NCBI GenBank assembly: GCA_019722365.1
Contig: JADFUC010000856.1
Span: forward strand, 1,116,001-1,180,000
Direction: 5' to 3'
DNA: 64,000 bases
From: Lithospermum erythrorhizon
Taxonomy: Eukaryota; Streptophyta; Magnoliopsida; Boraginales; Boraginaceae
The translations under genes and the position numbers were made by a program. Each line of letters begins with the position of its first letter. Positions within the stretch are counted from its first letter, which is position 1. Positions 25,282-37,050 of this stretch are shown here, in pieces. The notes under the pieces were generated by a model. That model was not told the DNA's origin. It worked only from the letters and a program-made list of their open reading frames with translations, and ran no database searches.

Positions 25282-26282
25282 TAATACCACAAATACCACT
25301 ATACAAGTTTGGGGATAATAATGTATCATTTCACTCAAATTAATCAAGGTTAGTATATTGATACCAATAATACCATCAACCTTAGTAACCCACAAATCTC
25401 ATTGAAGTAAATGTACGTAAGTAGGCAGTTTGAGGGTAAATCGAGTGAATTTAATCATACATCACATTCAGGATTCTAATAAATGTTTTAATTCGAACTA
25501 TATATTAATCAACACAATTCGGAGTATCCTCAACCCTCAAATTATCATAACAGTATTTCACAACAATAATTATATTTAATTTCGCACAATGTAGGTATCC
25601 TAACCTAAATCTCACCATTGTTATTCTCGCCATTTTCCTTGCTAAAATACACAATAATAGTGATGTTTGGATTAAAACTTGAAAATAATTTAATGGAGTA
25701 TAATCGAAATGAATTTTTTAAAACGTTGTTAAAATACATTATATTTTTTCTAGATGAATTGATATGAATCAAGATGAAACATAATAAAAAATATCATTCA
25801 TCTCAATCATCCCAAACTTCGCCGATAACGATTTTGTGAAGAATTAATTGGCTGGGAATTTATTTATCTAGGTTAATCGAGAAGAAACTATTTATTAGAA
25901 CCCAAACGACCAATAGCTAAAATTCACCTAGAGAACACATTTCAAAAGTGAGTATTGAAATGGACAATTATGAATTTAAATTATCTATCTTTCAATTTCA
26001 CTCACTAATATACATGGGAGGCTTACATCCAGAACCCTGTGACCTCAACATTTATTTTCATCCCACTTATTATTAGATACATATGACCAATATAATACAC
26101 ATACTACACTAAAATCTGCTTCTACCCCTATCTTGGCAGCTTATAGATAGCTGCAGACAATTCGTCTAAACTTTAGCATCTTTCAATTTGCTCGCTGGGA
26201 ACCGAAATCTTGAACCTACTTCGCTATTTTACAGGAACCTTGACGCGAAGGATATCAGCATTGTAGACCAATGCAAATGCTG
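25282..26282. other. 3' flank of the E2F gene
   Basis: AT-rich sequence downstream of the E2F stop codon (minus strand). It includes an hAT/MITE-like stretch around 25,660-25,800. No gene seen. Confidence 0.4.
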
Positions 26283-29200
26283 TTACCCTGAAGGGCTAAC
26301 AGAACACGACATCTCTGCTGTATTGGACGGAGGAGTTCCTACACTCTGGGGGGTGCTTACACTTGGTAACGGATATCCCTCGTTTGTTGTACCCAGATCA
26401 TTCCAATCAATCCCAGCTATAATTCAAGTCAAGGAAAATCAGCATTAAAAAGTTAGAAATATGATATATATAGCAACTTGAATATTTAGACTGTTATGAA
26501 ATAGGATACGGTCGGCCCACAGGTCAGTGAAGCTAACACCAGCATCTGACAAAAGCCAGTAATCTGCATCACTCTGGGAAAGAAGGTATGATGATATTAG
26601 CAAGATTAGGAAAAGAACAATATGTTAAACTTGTGCGTGCAGTGTGCAAAGTGAAGGAAGTCAAGACTTTCGACATGTTAATAGGTTGGACACCATCGTG
26701 ATGGTCATAGTCTCATAGATTATATGCTGATGGTAATCAGCAAATCATAAAACTCCAATATTGTTGATGTTTCACCAGAAAGTGATTTTCTTCTCACAAG
26801 ACTGAAGATATATGTCACAGTGTAACACATTTCAAATGATTACTTACATCAACATTTGGTACAATTTTCATGATCCCACTTCCGAAGTCATTTGATGTAT
26901 TCAAGTCTGTAGGTGTCTCATTATATTCTTGTTGCAACATTCCACTGGTACTTGCTGCTGCATTAACTGGATCTGGACCTTCCAATGTTTCAGCTGGATT
27001 GCCAGTGTCCATAATCATAGCTGGAACACAAGGTGGTGGCTCTGGTGCATTAATCTCTTCAAATTTCTCCTCGAATTGACTACCGTTGGAAATGAACAAA
27101 CAGAAAAAGACGTTCACTCAGAGATAGAACAATTTATATAAATATGGCATATGGTGGCACACAAAATCAATGGTTAACGAACCCTAGACTAATCACAATC
27201 AATGAAACAATTTTGTGATGAGATAACCATAAACTAGATTAACTGACAAGATAAACATCAATCGGACCCATACTGCTCCTTAAAACAATTTTGTACCTTC
27301 TCTGATGAGGATAATCAATAGCCTATTAAGCAAAGGTGAGAGACTTATCATATACTAGCTAATGTTTTGCTCATATCTTCAGCATAATAAAAAATAAGAG
27401 AACTACACCAGCAAGAAAATTTTACCGCATCAGGATCTGGGACCTCTAAAGTGGTTCCATGTGGAGCCTTAATTGCTATCAATGTCTCATTCTGAAAAAC
27501 CAGCTAATGATTGTTAAATAATAAAATAAGGTACAAATATATGAGAAATTTCAAAAACAACAAGTCACTTATACCTGAAAGCAAGGTAAGCTTTTGATAT
27601 CCTCTTCAGTAACGAAAAGCCACCTGATTATAAACAAAGGCAATTAATATTGATGAGTAATTAACTGGTTGAATGTCTCTCAGAATTCATAAAAGAGTGA
27701 CGATTACTTTTGACTATTTTCAGCTTCACTGAGTTCTCTCAGTCTTTCCTGCATTTCTCTGTAAGGCATTAACGTTATATGCATTAGCATTTAGCAAGCC
27801 ATATTTCGAACAAAAGCATGCTGAATACCAGCATCTAGCAAGAAACATGGGAGAACCTTATATGTTCGTCGAATCTTCTCTCCTCGAGGGCTAAAGTATC
27901 TATTTCTGCCTGCACCTAACAACAAAGCAATAAATATCATGAACTTTCAACTTCCAAGCAAAGGACCCTTCTTCAGTTGTCGAGCATATAGGTGATATAT
28001 AGTAGAACTACTCACTAGTATCGTTTTAAGTAATGCCATCAGGATAACCTCAATATTTGTGGTAAGACTCGGATTATTTAAGTCTATGTCAGAACTTTAA
28101 TGTTTTTTCCTCTTGTTCATTATACTTGGTCTTCGGTCTCTTCGCTCGTGTAGGAAACAGAAAGTTGTGAGATAATAATGGATCATCTCAAAGAAAAGAG
28201 GAAAAGGAAAGGGAAAGAGAAAGGATACATAAATATAGAAATCATGGGAATGAAATATGAGAATTCTAGAAATCCCCAAGGTCCTATGCTCGCTACTTGA
28301 TATATACTTGCCTGTAAGCTGGTGACACTCTCATCAATCTCCCCTGGTCTAGAGACATCTACTCCCCTATAACCATATAAAATACGAGAATGTGTTATAG
28401 AAGTACAAAGTTCAAATGGAAAGTTTTGTTCAGCCCGTACTATGAATATATCTTACTTCCATTGTATTCTATTTTTAAGTTTCTTCTCAATTAGGCCTAT
28501 GCCTTCCAATACATTGGTTATATCATATATACGCAACAGAAATATTTTAGTCCATAGTAAACAATAGCAAGTACACATAAATAGAAAAAACTAATGGTCA
28601 CCTCTAAAGTATCAGCAGCTTGATTCAGATCAAGAATACCATCTTCAGCATGTTTGATCAGATTAACGAACTTCCTTGTCAGTAGACCTAATCAGCACAA
28701 GCATCAGTTACTATTATTTTGGAATAGTGAGAGGATGGAACATGCATAACAGCATATGGTAAAATGTGATTAGATATACCTAGGGAGCTATCGTAACGAC
28801 ATGGGCCACCCGGGGTGAGGAGAGCAGAAGGAGAACCTGCAAGATCAAAGCAATCATTCAAATCTAGGTTGAGTGGGCAACTAAGGTGGCATATCAATAA
28901 CACTAGTTACACACTAGTAGATTGAGCTATGTTTTGTGGGATCCTCACCAACATTTGTTGCCGTTTTGCGCTCCAAATAAATTTGATTTTGCAATGCGTT
29001 GAACCTTTTGAGCCTTCCCTCCTTTTCTGGATACAGGGGTCTTGAGGGAGTTGTTGACAGTAGCAGCGGATCCTTGACTAAGGATTTTTTGGGTAGTCTC
29101 AGCTTCACAATCTACAGTGTTGCTCTTCCTCTGTGAGAGATAAAGAATGGTCTTAATATGTAGGTTATTCTCAGTACTACAAAATTATGTATGAACACTA

Positions 29201-30817
29201 CATGAGACTTAAGTTCTTCTTGAGAACAGAATTATAATGTATTGAAAGATGAAATCAGCCAGAAACAGAGGCAAGAACAATAGAAGGAGAAAATTAATAA
29301 TATCACAAGCCAAGGCAAGAAGAAAATTATTATCATTGGTCAATACTTTTACACATTCAGCTATGGTTACATTCTTGATACACAAACTGAGTTTTTGGTG
29401 CTTCCACTATCATTACAAAATGCAAATTTGAAAAATCATCATTCTTCGACCAAACCAAATGTAGCTCTCAAGAACATCCTTATCCACCTTTGCACCCACC
29501 TATATCAAATGAACTTTACATAACCTCAACCTAAACACACAACAAACTCACATATTATATCAACACCTCTTTACCTTCATCACTAAAAAACCACAAAATC
29601 TAGTCCTTTAACCAAACAAACAAATCCCAAGTCAACTTTTCCATAAAACTGCAACCTTTATGAATAATTTTCACTCCAAACTAAAACATTACACACAAAA
29701 TGGTGATAAAGGAGTGACTCGTTACCTTAGAACCCCAGTTGGAATTTCACAATCTTTCAATGTGGGAGTTTTACGAAGACGTGCTTGATACACCAATTCC
29801 AATTCAATTTATCCATAAAAATGGAACCTTTATGCATAATTTGATTCATTTCACCACAAAAAATCATAAACAACAAGCTCCACATTCTACACACACACAA
29901 AAAATGCAATTCCAAGTCAATTTTCCATTAAAATGCAACCTTATGCATAATTTGATTAATTTAACCACAAATTAAAAATTACACACAAAAAACAATACCA
30001 AACATATCATAAACAACAATAAGCTCCACATTCCATTAATAAAAAGCCAAACATTCACACCTAAAAAATGCAATCCTAAGTCAATTTATAATAATGTAAC
30101 TTATGCATAATTCCACAACAAACTTAAACATTACACACAAAAAATCATTACCAACAAATCATAAACAACAACAAGCTCCACATTACACAAAAAAAAATAT
30201 TTACACACACAAAATGCAATCCCAAGTCAATTTTCCATAAAAATGCAACTTTTATGCATAATTCCACCCCAAACTAAAACATTACACACAAAAAATCAAT
30301 ACCAAACAAATCATAAACAACAATAAGCTCCACAATCCACCAAAAAAACCAACATTTACACACAAAAATGCAATCCCAAGTCAATTTTCCATAAAAATGC
30401 AACTTTTATGCATAATTCCACAACAAACTTAAACATTACACATAAAAAATCAATACCAAACAAATCATAAATAACAAACAAGCTCCACATTACACACAAA
30501 AAACTGCAATCCCAAGTCAATTTCCATAAAAATGCAACTTTTATGCATAATTCCACAACAAACTAACACATTACACACACAAAATTAATACCAAACAAAT
30601 CATAAACAACAAAAAAATCAAGATTACACAAAAAAAAAACATTTACCAGAGTTTTAACAACAATTCCTTCAGGTTCTTGAAAGTGGTTGTTGTTGGTAGT
30701 AGTAAAGAATTGGTGGTAGTCAGCAAAAGGTGGCTTCATAGCAGTGAAAGGAAGCTGCCTCTTAAGCAACAGCTGCTGCTTCTCTGGTTGTACATGTGGC
30801 TGCTCAGATTGTTCCAT
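26283..30817 (-). CDS. E2F transcription factor (E2FA/B-like), 14 exons, with three lesions
   Basis: Exons, in gene order: 30,647-30,817; 28,949-29,130; 28,780-28,836; 28,602-28,687; 28,457-about 28,533; 28,312-28,366; 27,857-27,915; 27,708-27,758; 27,575-27,623; 27,426-27,491; 27,243-27,322; 26,848-27,079; 26,510-26,573; 26,283-26,416. The protein would be about 457 residues, usual for plant E2FA/B, which pair with DP and drive S-phase genes. Visible are [20 protein letters not shown] and [19 protein letters not shown] (winged-helix DNA binding), the coiled-coil dimerisation segment ([18 protein letters not shown]), the marked box ([29 protein letters not shown]) and the RB-binding motif [16 protein letters not shown]. 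Three faults stand out: one A too many near 28,965, no acceptor and no VQKR codons before RIYDITNV, and AG|TT in place of a GT donor at 27,243. Intron 6 uses a GC donor and the last intron is U12-like. Family certain; whether the gene works is not. I chose the ATG at 30,817; one at 30,838 is also possible. Confidence 0.9.
26417..26509 (-). other. U12-type (minor spliceosome) GT-AG intron, last intron of E2F
   Basis: On the coding strand the intron begins GTATCCTATT, close to the U12 donor consensus RTATCCTTT. It contains TTCCTTGAC, which fits the U12 branch-site consensus TTCCTTRAC exactly. The branch A lies 12 nt before the end of the intron, inside the narrow U12 window, and there is no pyrimidine tract. 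Splicing here joins DLWAD to PGIDWNDLG in frame and restores the E2F C-terminus. Confidence 0.82.
27916..28311 (-). other. GC-AG intron 6 of the E2F gene
   Basis: The donor reads TTACAG|GCAAGT, a perfect match to the GC-donor consensus. The acceptor is GTTAG|GTGCAGG. Joining keeps VTSLQ and VQAEIDTL in frame. Confidence 0.8.
29610..30640. repeat. Minisatellite-like array in E2F intron 1, about 7 units
   Basis: The word CCAAGTCAA (or close variants) followed by TTTTCCATAAAAATGCAAC, TTTATGCATAATTCCAC, AACATTACACACAAAAAATC and AAATCATAAACAACAA recurs at about 29,628, 29,795 (partial), 29,912, 30,076, 30,221, 30,374 and 30,511. Spacing varies between about 117 and 167 bp. It fills nearly all of the 3' half of the (minus-strand) intron next to exon 1. 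Chance open frames on the minus strand (for example 30,356-30,556) are translations of the repeat. Confidence 0.85.
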
Positions 30818-31916
30818 GATGATGTACTGAAAAATCAAGAATTCAAGTTGGGTTTTTTTTTATTGAGCTTTTATAGTAAAGTGAATATTTTGGCAATAAA
30901 AAGGGGTTGAATAATGAAGGAGTTTAATCAAGAAATGGGAAGATGGAATTGTTGAAGATGGTATTTGGAGATCTGGTGTTTGAAGGAGGGAAAAATGGGG
31001 GAAATTTAGAGAGAGAAAGTGGACATTGTAGAGAGAGAATGGTTGGGGGAGGGGGCGTTGGGGTTGGGGAGGAGGGAATTTGTCTGATATAGATATGGAG
31101 GGAAGAAAGTCTAATTTCTACAACAATTCAATTCGAGCGAACTTTTTAAATCGACACATATAATAAATATTTTTTATTTTAAAGATCGAAAAAGGGAAGA
31201 TCACGAGGAGTATGAAATTAATTTTTTTATTTATAACCTTTGCCTTGAAAACATTGTCCAGTTTTACATTATTTTACATTATACTCACATTAAAAATTAT
31301 GAATATTGTAACCTCTTTGGTGAAAATAATGGTGTAATGATGAGTATATAAAAGTTGGATTATTTTAAGGTAGAAGTTTTGTTTTTTAGTGGTAGATTAT
31401 TCCATAATGGTATGGTAGACATCTTCCTATTTGATTGGTCGTGCAAGATGTATTGGGAGGCAAAATAGAAATTTTGATCCAGCGATGGTTTTTATTATGC
31501 TTAAAGATACTTAAATTATTTAAATAAGAATAAAATTGATTAATATAAAAATACAATATTCATTACCTTTATCGACATCCATCATTTATACGAAGAATCG
31601 CCGGTTTTTGCAGAAATAGATATATAATTGATATATCTATAATCTCTACTAAATTAATTTACTTCGTCTTTGCACTCTACAAGAATCACTTCTTAACATC
31701 GCCACGTAACTAAAACTTCACGTTATTATTTGATAGAATGGCGAAATTTTCATTTAACATTAATTGTGATTTGTTTCTAAAACTAAGTAAGACGAATATG
31801 CTAACACTGTATACGAGCCTCCAAAACGGATATAGTAATTGATTTTGGATGAATGTTAATCAAGTCGTATACTCGTCATGGCAAATTTTAGAAAACATTG
31901 GGTCAATTGAAATGCT
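30818..31916. other. 5' flank of the E2F gene
   Basis: About 30,960-31,080 is AG/G-rich on the + strand, so CT-rich on the coding strand (CATTCTCTCTCTACAATG). This is typical of plant 5' UTRs and core promoters. No E2F-type TTTSSCGC self-regulatory site was noticed here. Beyond 31,140 the sequence is ordinary AT-rich intergenic DNA. Confidence 0.45.
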
Positions 31917-33842
31917 AAAAAATAACATCTTTTTTTGCATAAAATAACACCCCGCGAAATGAAAATACCTCCATTTTATTGTAACCCTTTCTTCTTCTTT
32001 CTTCTTCCACCCCACCATCATCCATAACCACCACCATCTTCATCACCCACTCACCCCGACTCACCACCATCCCCTTCACCCCTTCCCCACTTTTCGTGAT
32101 CCACCCCCTCCCCCCGATTTTCTCCGGCCCTCCAGTTGGAATGTGCCCTCCCCATTTTCTCCTCCTTGCCGCCACCCCTCCCTCAAGAAAACTGGCCACC
32201 CCTCCCCCCAAGAAAAACCCGCCACCATCTCCCTCATAAAACTTGGGATCCGCCCACCCTCCCCAAACCCTAACCATTTACCTACCCCCTCCCCCCCGAA
32301 ACCCAACCACCGCGCCCACCATCCTCCCTTTCAGAAAGAGTAATTTTTTTCGCTAATAGTAAAATCGCTTTTTTTCAGTTGACGGTGGTATTTATTATTT
32401 GGTAGAATACGCCAACATACACCAAAAATATCAATATACATCAATATACACCTCTATACGCCAATATACGTGTTTAACGTGTGCATTTAGCATATTAAAG
32501 GTACGGCGTATCGGACAAGTAAGTGAAGGCTCTGAGAGATTTTATGGACGCGGTGATTTAGTTTTGGTTGTCGCGCATCGGGTCGTTGGAAAATTACACA
32601 ACTTGCTCATAAAAATAAAGTTAACAAACGTTAAACTAATTTATCAATAAATGTATATAAACGAATTACAATAATACACACATATAAATATGTATTTGTA
32701 CGACTACAGCACTTACAACAGTAATCTGATATATTACTAACTCTTTCCTCACTCTAATCGTCCAACTAACTTCCTCATCACCCTCAAGTGAAATGCCTCC
32801 AGCTACCCACACCAAGAAATGTCAATCAGCGATTGGCTCATAGAACCTCAAGAACAATCGGGAGAACAAAATCAAGGTAAAACCTTTACCCTTGTCTGGC
32901 CATGGTGAGCAGGAGGAGCGGCGCATGGTGGGAGTTTTAAGTATTTAAATTTGATTAGGTTTTCATCTCAAAACTTCTTCTTACGTATCCTAATTTCCTT
33001 TTTAACCCGACAATGAATTCATTAACCACAAGCTTAACTCGCTAAAACCGTTAACAACCAAACGCTAACGAAGGCACCAACAAGTCACCAATGAGCTTTT
33101 TACTAGTTAAACATCAATTAAACTAGCAAGTTAATTGATTTGGTCTTCATTCCAATTTATATTTTACATTATCAATGCAAAACTCTGATTGAAAGTATCT
33201 CGTTGATTTCAATCAACTCTCAATTTTGATATCATACCTGCTCAGATAATATTAGTGTTATAATAATATAATTGACCATTATGATTATTATATCGATTAT
33301 GCATGAGATCTATCAATCTGGCATAACCCATGATATTATCGTGAGTTTCAATTTAATAATTTACAATTACTATTTATTGAACACTTAGTTTGACTAATTT
33401 CATTTAACTAAAAACTAAGAAACGAATTCTGTTACAACACCGTTTAACTAAGATAATTATGTAAATCACAATACTTTGATTTCCAAACATGGACGGGGCC
33501 GCTGGGGTTGGGGAGGCGAGGAAGTGGGCTGTTTTGGGGTGGGTCAAAGGGACAACAATACGTTTTGAGGGGCAGGGAGAGGGGTTGTTTTCTGGGAGCA
33601 GGGAGCAAAGGGGCTATTTGTGGGCAAGGAGGCGGTGGGCCGCTTGGGGAATAATGAGGGGTTAAAGGAGCAGCAGGTAGGACCGGCCAAGGCAGGGAGT
33701 GAGCCGGGACCGCTTGGGGGTAAAAGCGAGGGGCACAGCTATTTCGGGGGTGTAAGGCCATATGTTTTGATAACGCAAGGCTTAATTTCTAAGATTTTTG
33801 CTGCACGTGTTATTTTGTAAAAAAAAAAGGTGTTATTTTTTT
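31917..33842. mobile_element. Possible 1.9-kb element with terminal inverted repeats and C-rich arms
   Basis: The left end reads AAAAAATAACATC, a T-run, then AAAATAACAC. The right end, read from the other strand, is AAAAAAATAACACC, a T-run, then ACAAAATAACAC, giving imperfect inverted repeats of about 35 bp. Just inside each end lies a strongly C-rich stretch when read inward (31,970-32,330 on the +, 33,490-33,760 on the -). The many proline-, glycine- or arginine-rich open frames there are by-products of that composition. I see no transposase and no certain target duplication. Low-complexity convergence cannot be excluded. Confidence 0.4.
32740..33440. repeat. Diverged dispersed repeat, related to 22,981-23,900
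   Basis: Partner of the block at 22,981-23,900 (see there for shared words). It lies inside the possible inverted-repeat element, which would then be a composite. Confidence 0.4.
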
Positions 33843-36800
33843 CTTGACTTATGTTATTCATCCAAATTTCTTTGGCTTGTGCAAATGTTTTGAAAGCTGA
33901 GAATTAAAATTGCATCACCAAGGCATACAAGTAACTAATGCTTTTATTTTTATTTTATTTTATTTTTAAATTCTATTTTTAATATTACCATGACTCCAAA
34001 TCTTGGACTCGTCAATAAGGAATAATTCTCAGATGGTTATTACTAAACTAACCCTAATAATTCATTTATGCCCATAAAGTTGTTTAAACAAAGCATTGGT
34101 AGAAAATTAAAAAAATGTTATAGATAGATGGGAATAAGAATTCGATCGAATATAGTTTACACTCATACCAACTAAATTCACTTAGTATTAGAATAAGATT
34201 TGCATATATTAGAAACCTTGACTAATTTGATGTGGAGTTTGCCATACTAATCTGTGAGATTCCTCTCGGATATTACTTGAATTAGTCATGGATGCTTCAA
34301 TCGACAGTGGACTGTAGTTTTCTTTTTAACCACTTCAATACAAGATTCGCCCTACTTAGAAATGAACCCATACTTCCGCTAAGCAGACGAAGCTTAATAT
34401 TTAATACTTTAATTCTTTATCACCGAACTACGTCACGTGTCGCAACTCGACTAACGTATCATCTAAGATCGACACACGCATGCATACAAATATGTAGGCG
34501 CAAAGGAAGTTACTTAATTGAGATGATAGCTTATTCCTCAATAATTTTTTATACAGTATTAGATTCGAATTTTATTTAATTGATATTAAATTTGTGGGAA
34601 TATCATCTATCTATTTTCATATCTCCTTTCATATACATTTTAAAATGAACTTGAAATTTGAACATCATACATTGAGTCAATATTATAGCTACTCATAATA
34701 TTCTCAAAATACGATATAGAATATTATAAAATGAAAGATATATATTAACAAAGAAAATAGATGATTTTCTTGAAAAATAGGAAGATAAAAAAATTCAGTA
34801 AAAAGAGAAAAATGGTAGGTTTAAATCGGGAATTCGCGCCTTATGTTTGCATGCATGATGCACCGTTAAAAATGCCGATATTTTGGCGCGTATCGTTTTG
34901 CAATTTAGTGAACTAAGAGCCATGGGATGGGCCTAAAACCAACTATATAGACTTGGTCTGGTCCGAAACTAGTTGTCCGATGGGCTTCTAATATTCCATT
35001 AGGCCTCAAGGAGAAAATCGGATCAACTATTTTTTAAACGGGGCATTTAAATTATTATCCTAAATATCTATTACCTCAAAAAATACGGCTAAAAATAAAT
35101 TATATATTGTAACCTAGATATTTAAACTAGACCTTTATATGTCAACTAGAGCTCACTCAAGGATTTGTAATAATCTATACGTTAAGTGAAATATTGAATC
35201 ACCCTAATAAATTTAATTATTCACATGCTAATGTCCACTTAAGAGGTCATGACAATGCCAGTACAATTTTGATTATGCCAGAGCAAAAAATTATCAAATA
35301 TCACTTTTATCCTCAAGTCAAGTATTCCATTATCAAGTGTTACTTAACATATGCATATATAATATATATTATTAGCAAGCATCAAATCCTATAAAAAATA
35401 AATCGGCCGTCTATGCACATTAAAATTCAATTGATATAACATCTATTATTCACAAATCACAAACAATGGCTTTGTCAAAGAGGAAAGATTTCCAGAACAT
35501 TCTTATTGAAGACACTAATGGATTGAACCAATTAAGTCTAATTCGCTTGCAATGATGTTTCTCAATGATTGGTCTAACTGCTATACCAATTGATGTTGCT
35601 TCAGATTTTGCTGGCCGATATTAGTTGCAGATTTAGATGCGAGCTAAAATATACTCAGTTACTTTGATTATTTAGCTGGATGTCTTCAAGGGAGAGTCAA
35701 AAAATATTTGGTCATTTTTATACTTAATTAAAATTGCTTTTAAGATTATCGCTACTTTTAGGAGATAGTTCATATTAATATGTGCTTCTGCGAGATACCC
35801 ATTTACTGTTATTGCGCTTTTTGCGACGACGCATCTTGTATTTCTACGAAGATGCTCGCTCCTCCTTCGCGCACATATAATGACGCAAGGATCTCTACGC
35901 CTATCCGTCGGATAGACAGTTCTCACTTAACCAACTCGATACAAGGACACTACTACTAAGCCTAACTCACACAAATACCTAGTGGAGTCAAGCACCACAG
36001 CTTTCATTTCGCTAGTTGGGCGATAAAACGGAGGTTGGATCAACTATTCACATGTTTCATTGCAAGTTGGAAGTGTTTATACTCCCTCCATACCCATGAA
36101 AACTATCTTCAAGATAAGGTCTCATCTAATTGCTATATTTCTAACGCGAAATAATATTCTAACAATACTATGATACGAATCTCATGATCACTACCAACAG
36201 ATAAATAATAATTATGTATAAAATTACGTATTCATTCTTCTGTGAATAATTATCGAATAGCCGCAGCTGAATATCAAAGGAATGCAAGCACCCCTACGAA
36301 AACTAAACCACGCTTCTAAGCATTTGCCTACACCAACCAGTCAACAAGCCTCCTGAATTTTACTAACTCCTTTAAATATCAAATATGCATTTGCGCAGAA
36401 AACTCACGAATTTTCCTCACTCTATCGATTTACTCAAAATAAGAAAAGAGGAGAAAGAGCTTTTGCTTTTCAATACAAAATCAATACCAAAGCCGAATTT
36501 GTTAAAGCTTTTTCTCCAAAAAAGTCGAACAAGTTTTTCCAAAAGTAGATGAGATAAAAGACTAAAGTACTTTTTAGTATTTGTCGGTGAAGCAAGAAAA
36601 CTCTACCACCTCCTTTCTTCATTTTAGTCTACTGTATCAGTTTGTTAAGATAATCTTCAATTTTTATACCTAAAATAAAAGCCGCAGAAGTTTACTAAGT
36701 AATATTCACACGATTCTATAAAAAGAAAGATTCGGAAACCCCATCTCCTACCCAATATAGCTCTAACATAAAGACTTTCCAACAATCAAAATTTTGCCCT

Positions 36801-37050
36801 AACGTTTCTATATAGCTTCCATTTCAAAACCCCGAAAGCTTATAATTAAATTCATGACTCACTTACTGTAGATGTACGACCTCTAGCTAGATCGACAAAA
36901 AAGCCACATAATAACAAACGCTTAACCGAATAATCTACGTTAGTATATTACATGAATGTAATTCAAATGCCCATCATAACCCCAGTTGGCCATATCGGAA
37001 GATCCTCATACCTAACATTACACCTAAACGTAACGTGCACGAACTTAAAC
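33843..37050. other. Intergenic stretch, no supported gene
   Basis: AT-rich, with moderately GC-richer patches at 34,340-34,500 and 35,820-35,960. A 29-codon frame at 35,466-35,555 (MALSKRKDFQNILIEDTNGL...) looks protein-like but continues nowhere and may be a gene scrap. No domain was recognised in any longer frame. Confidence 0.4.

Noticed and set aside
26188..26448. Open frame of 86 codons on the + strand
   Set aside because: It is the antisense of the last E2F exon, which has the right phase, a U12 acceptor and a family-like tail.
29249..30975. Frames in the E2F intron 1 array on both strands
   Set aside because: They translate the tandem repeat, or are antisense to exon 1.
31915..32343. 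Several glycine-, proline- and arginine-rich open frames on both strands
   Set aside because: They overlap in different frames within a C-rich low-complexity stretch, and no domain is present.
33444..33820. Proline-rich frame on the minus strand and glycine-rich frame on the + strand
   Set aside because: Same compositional cause in the G-rich arm of the candidate element.
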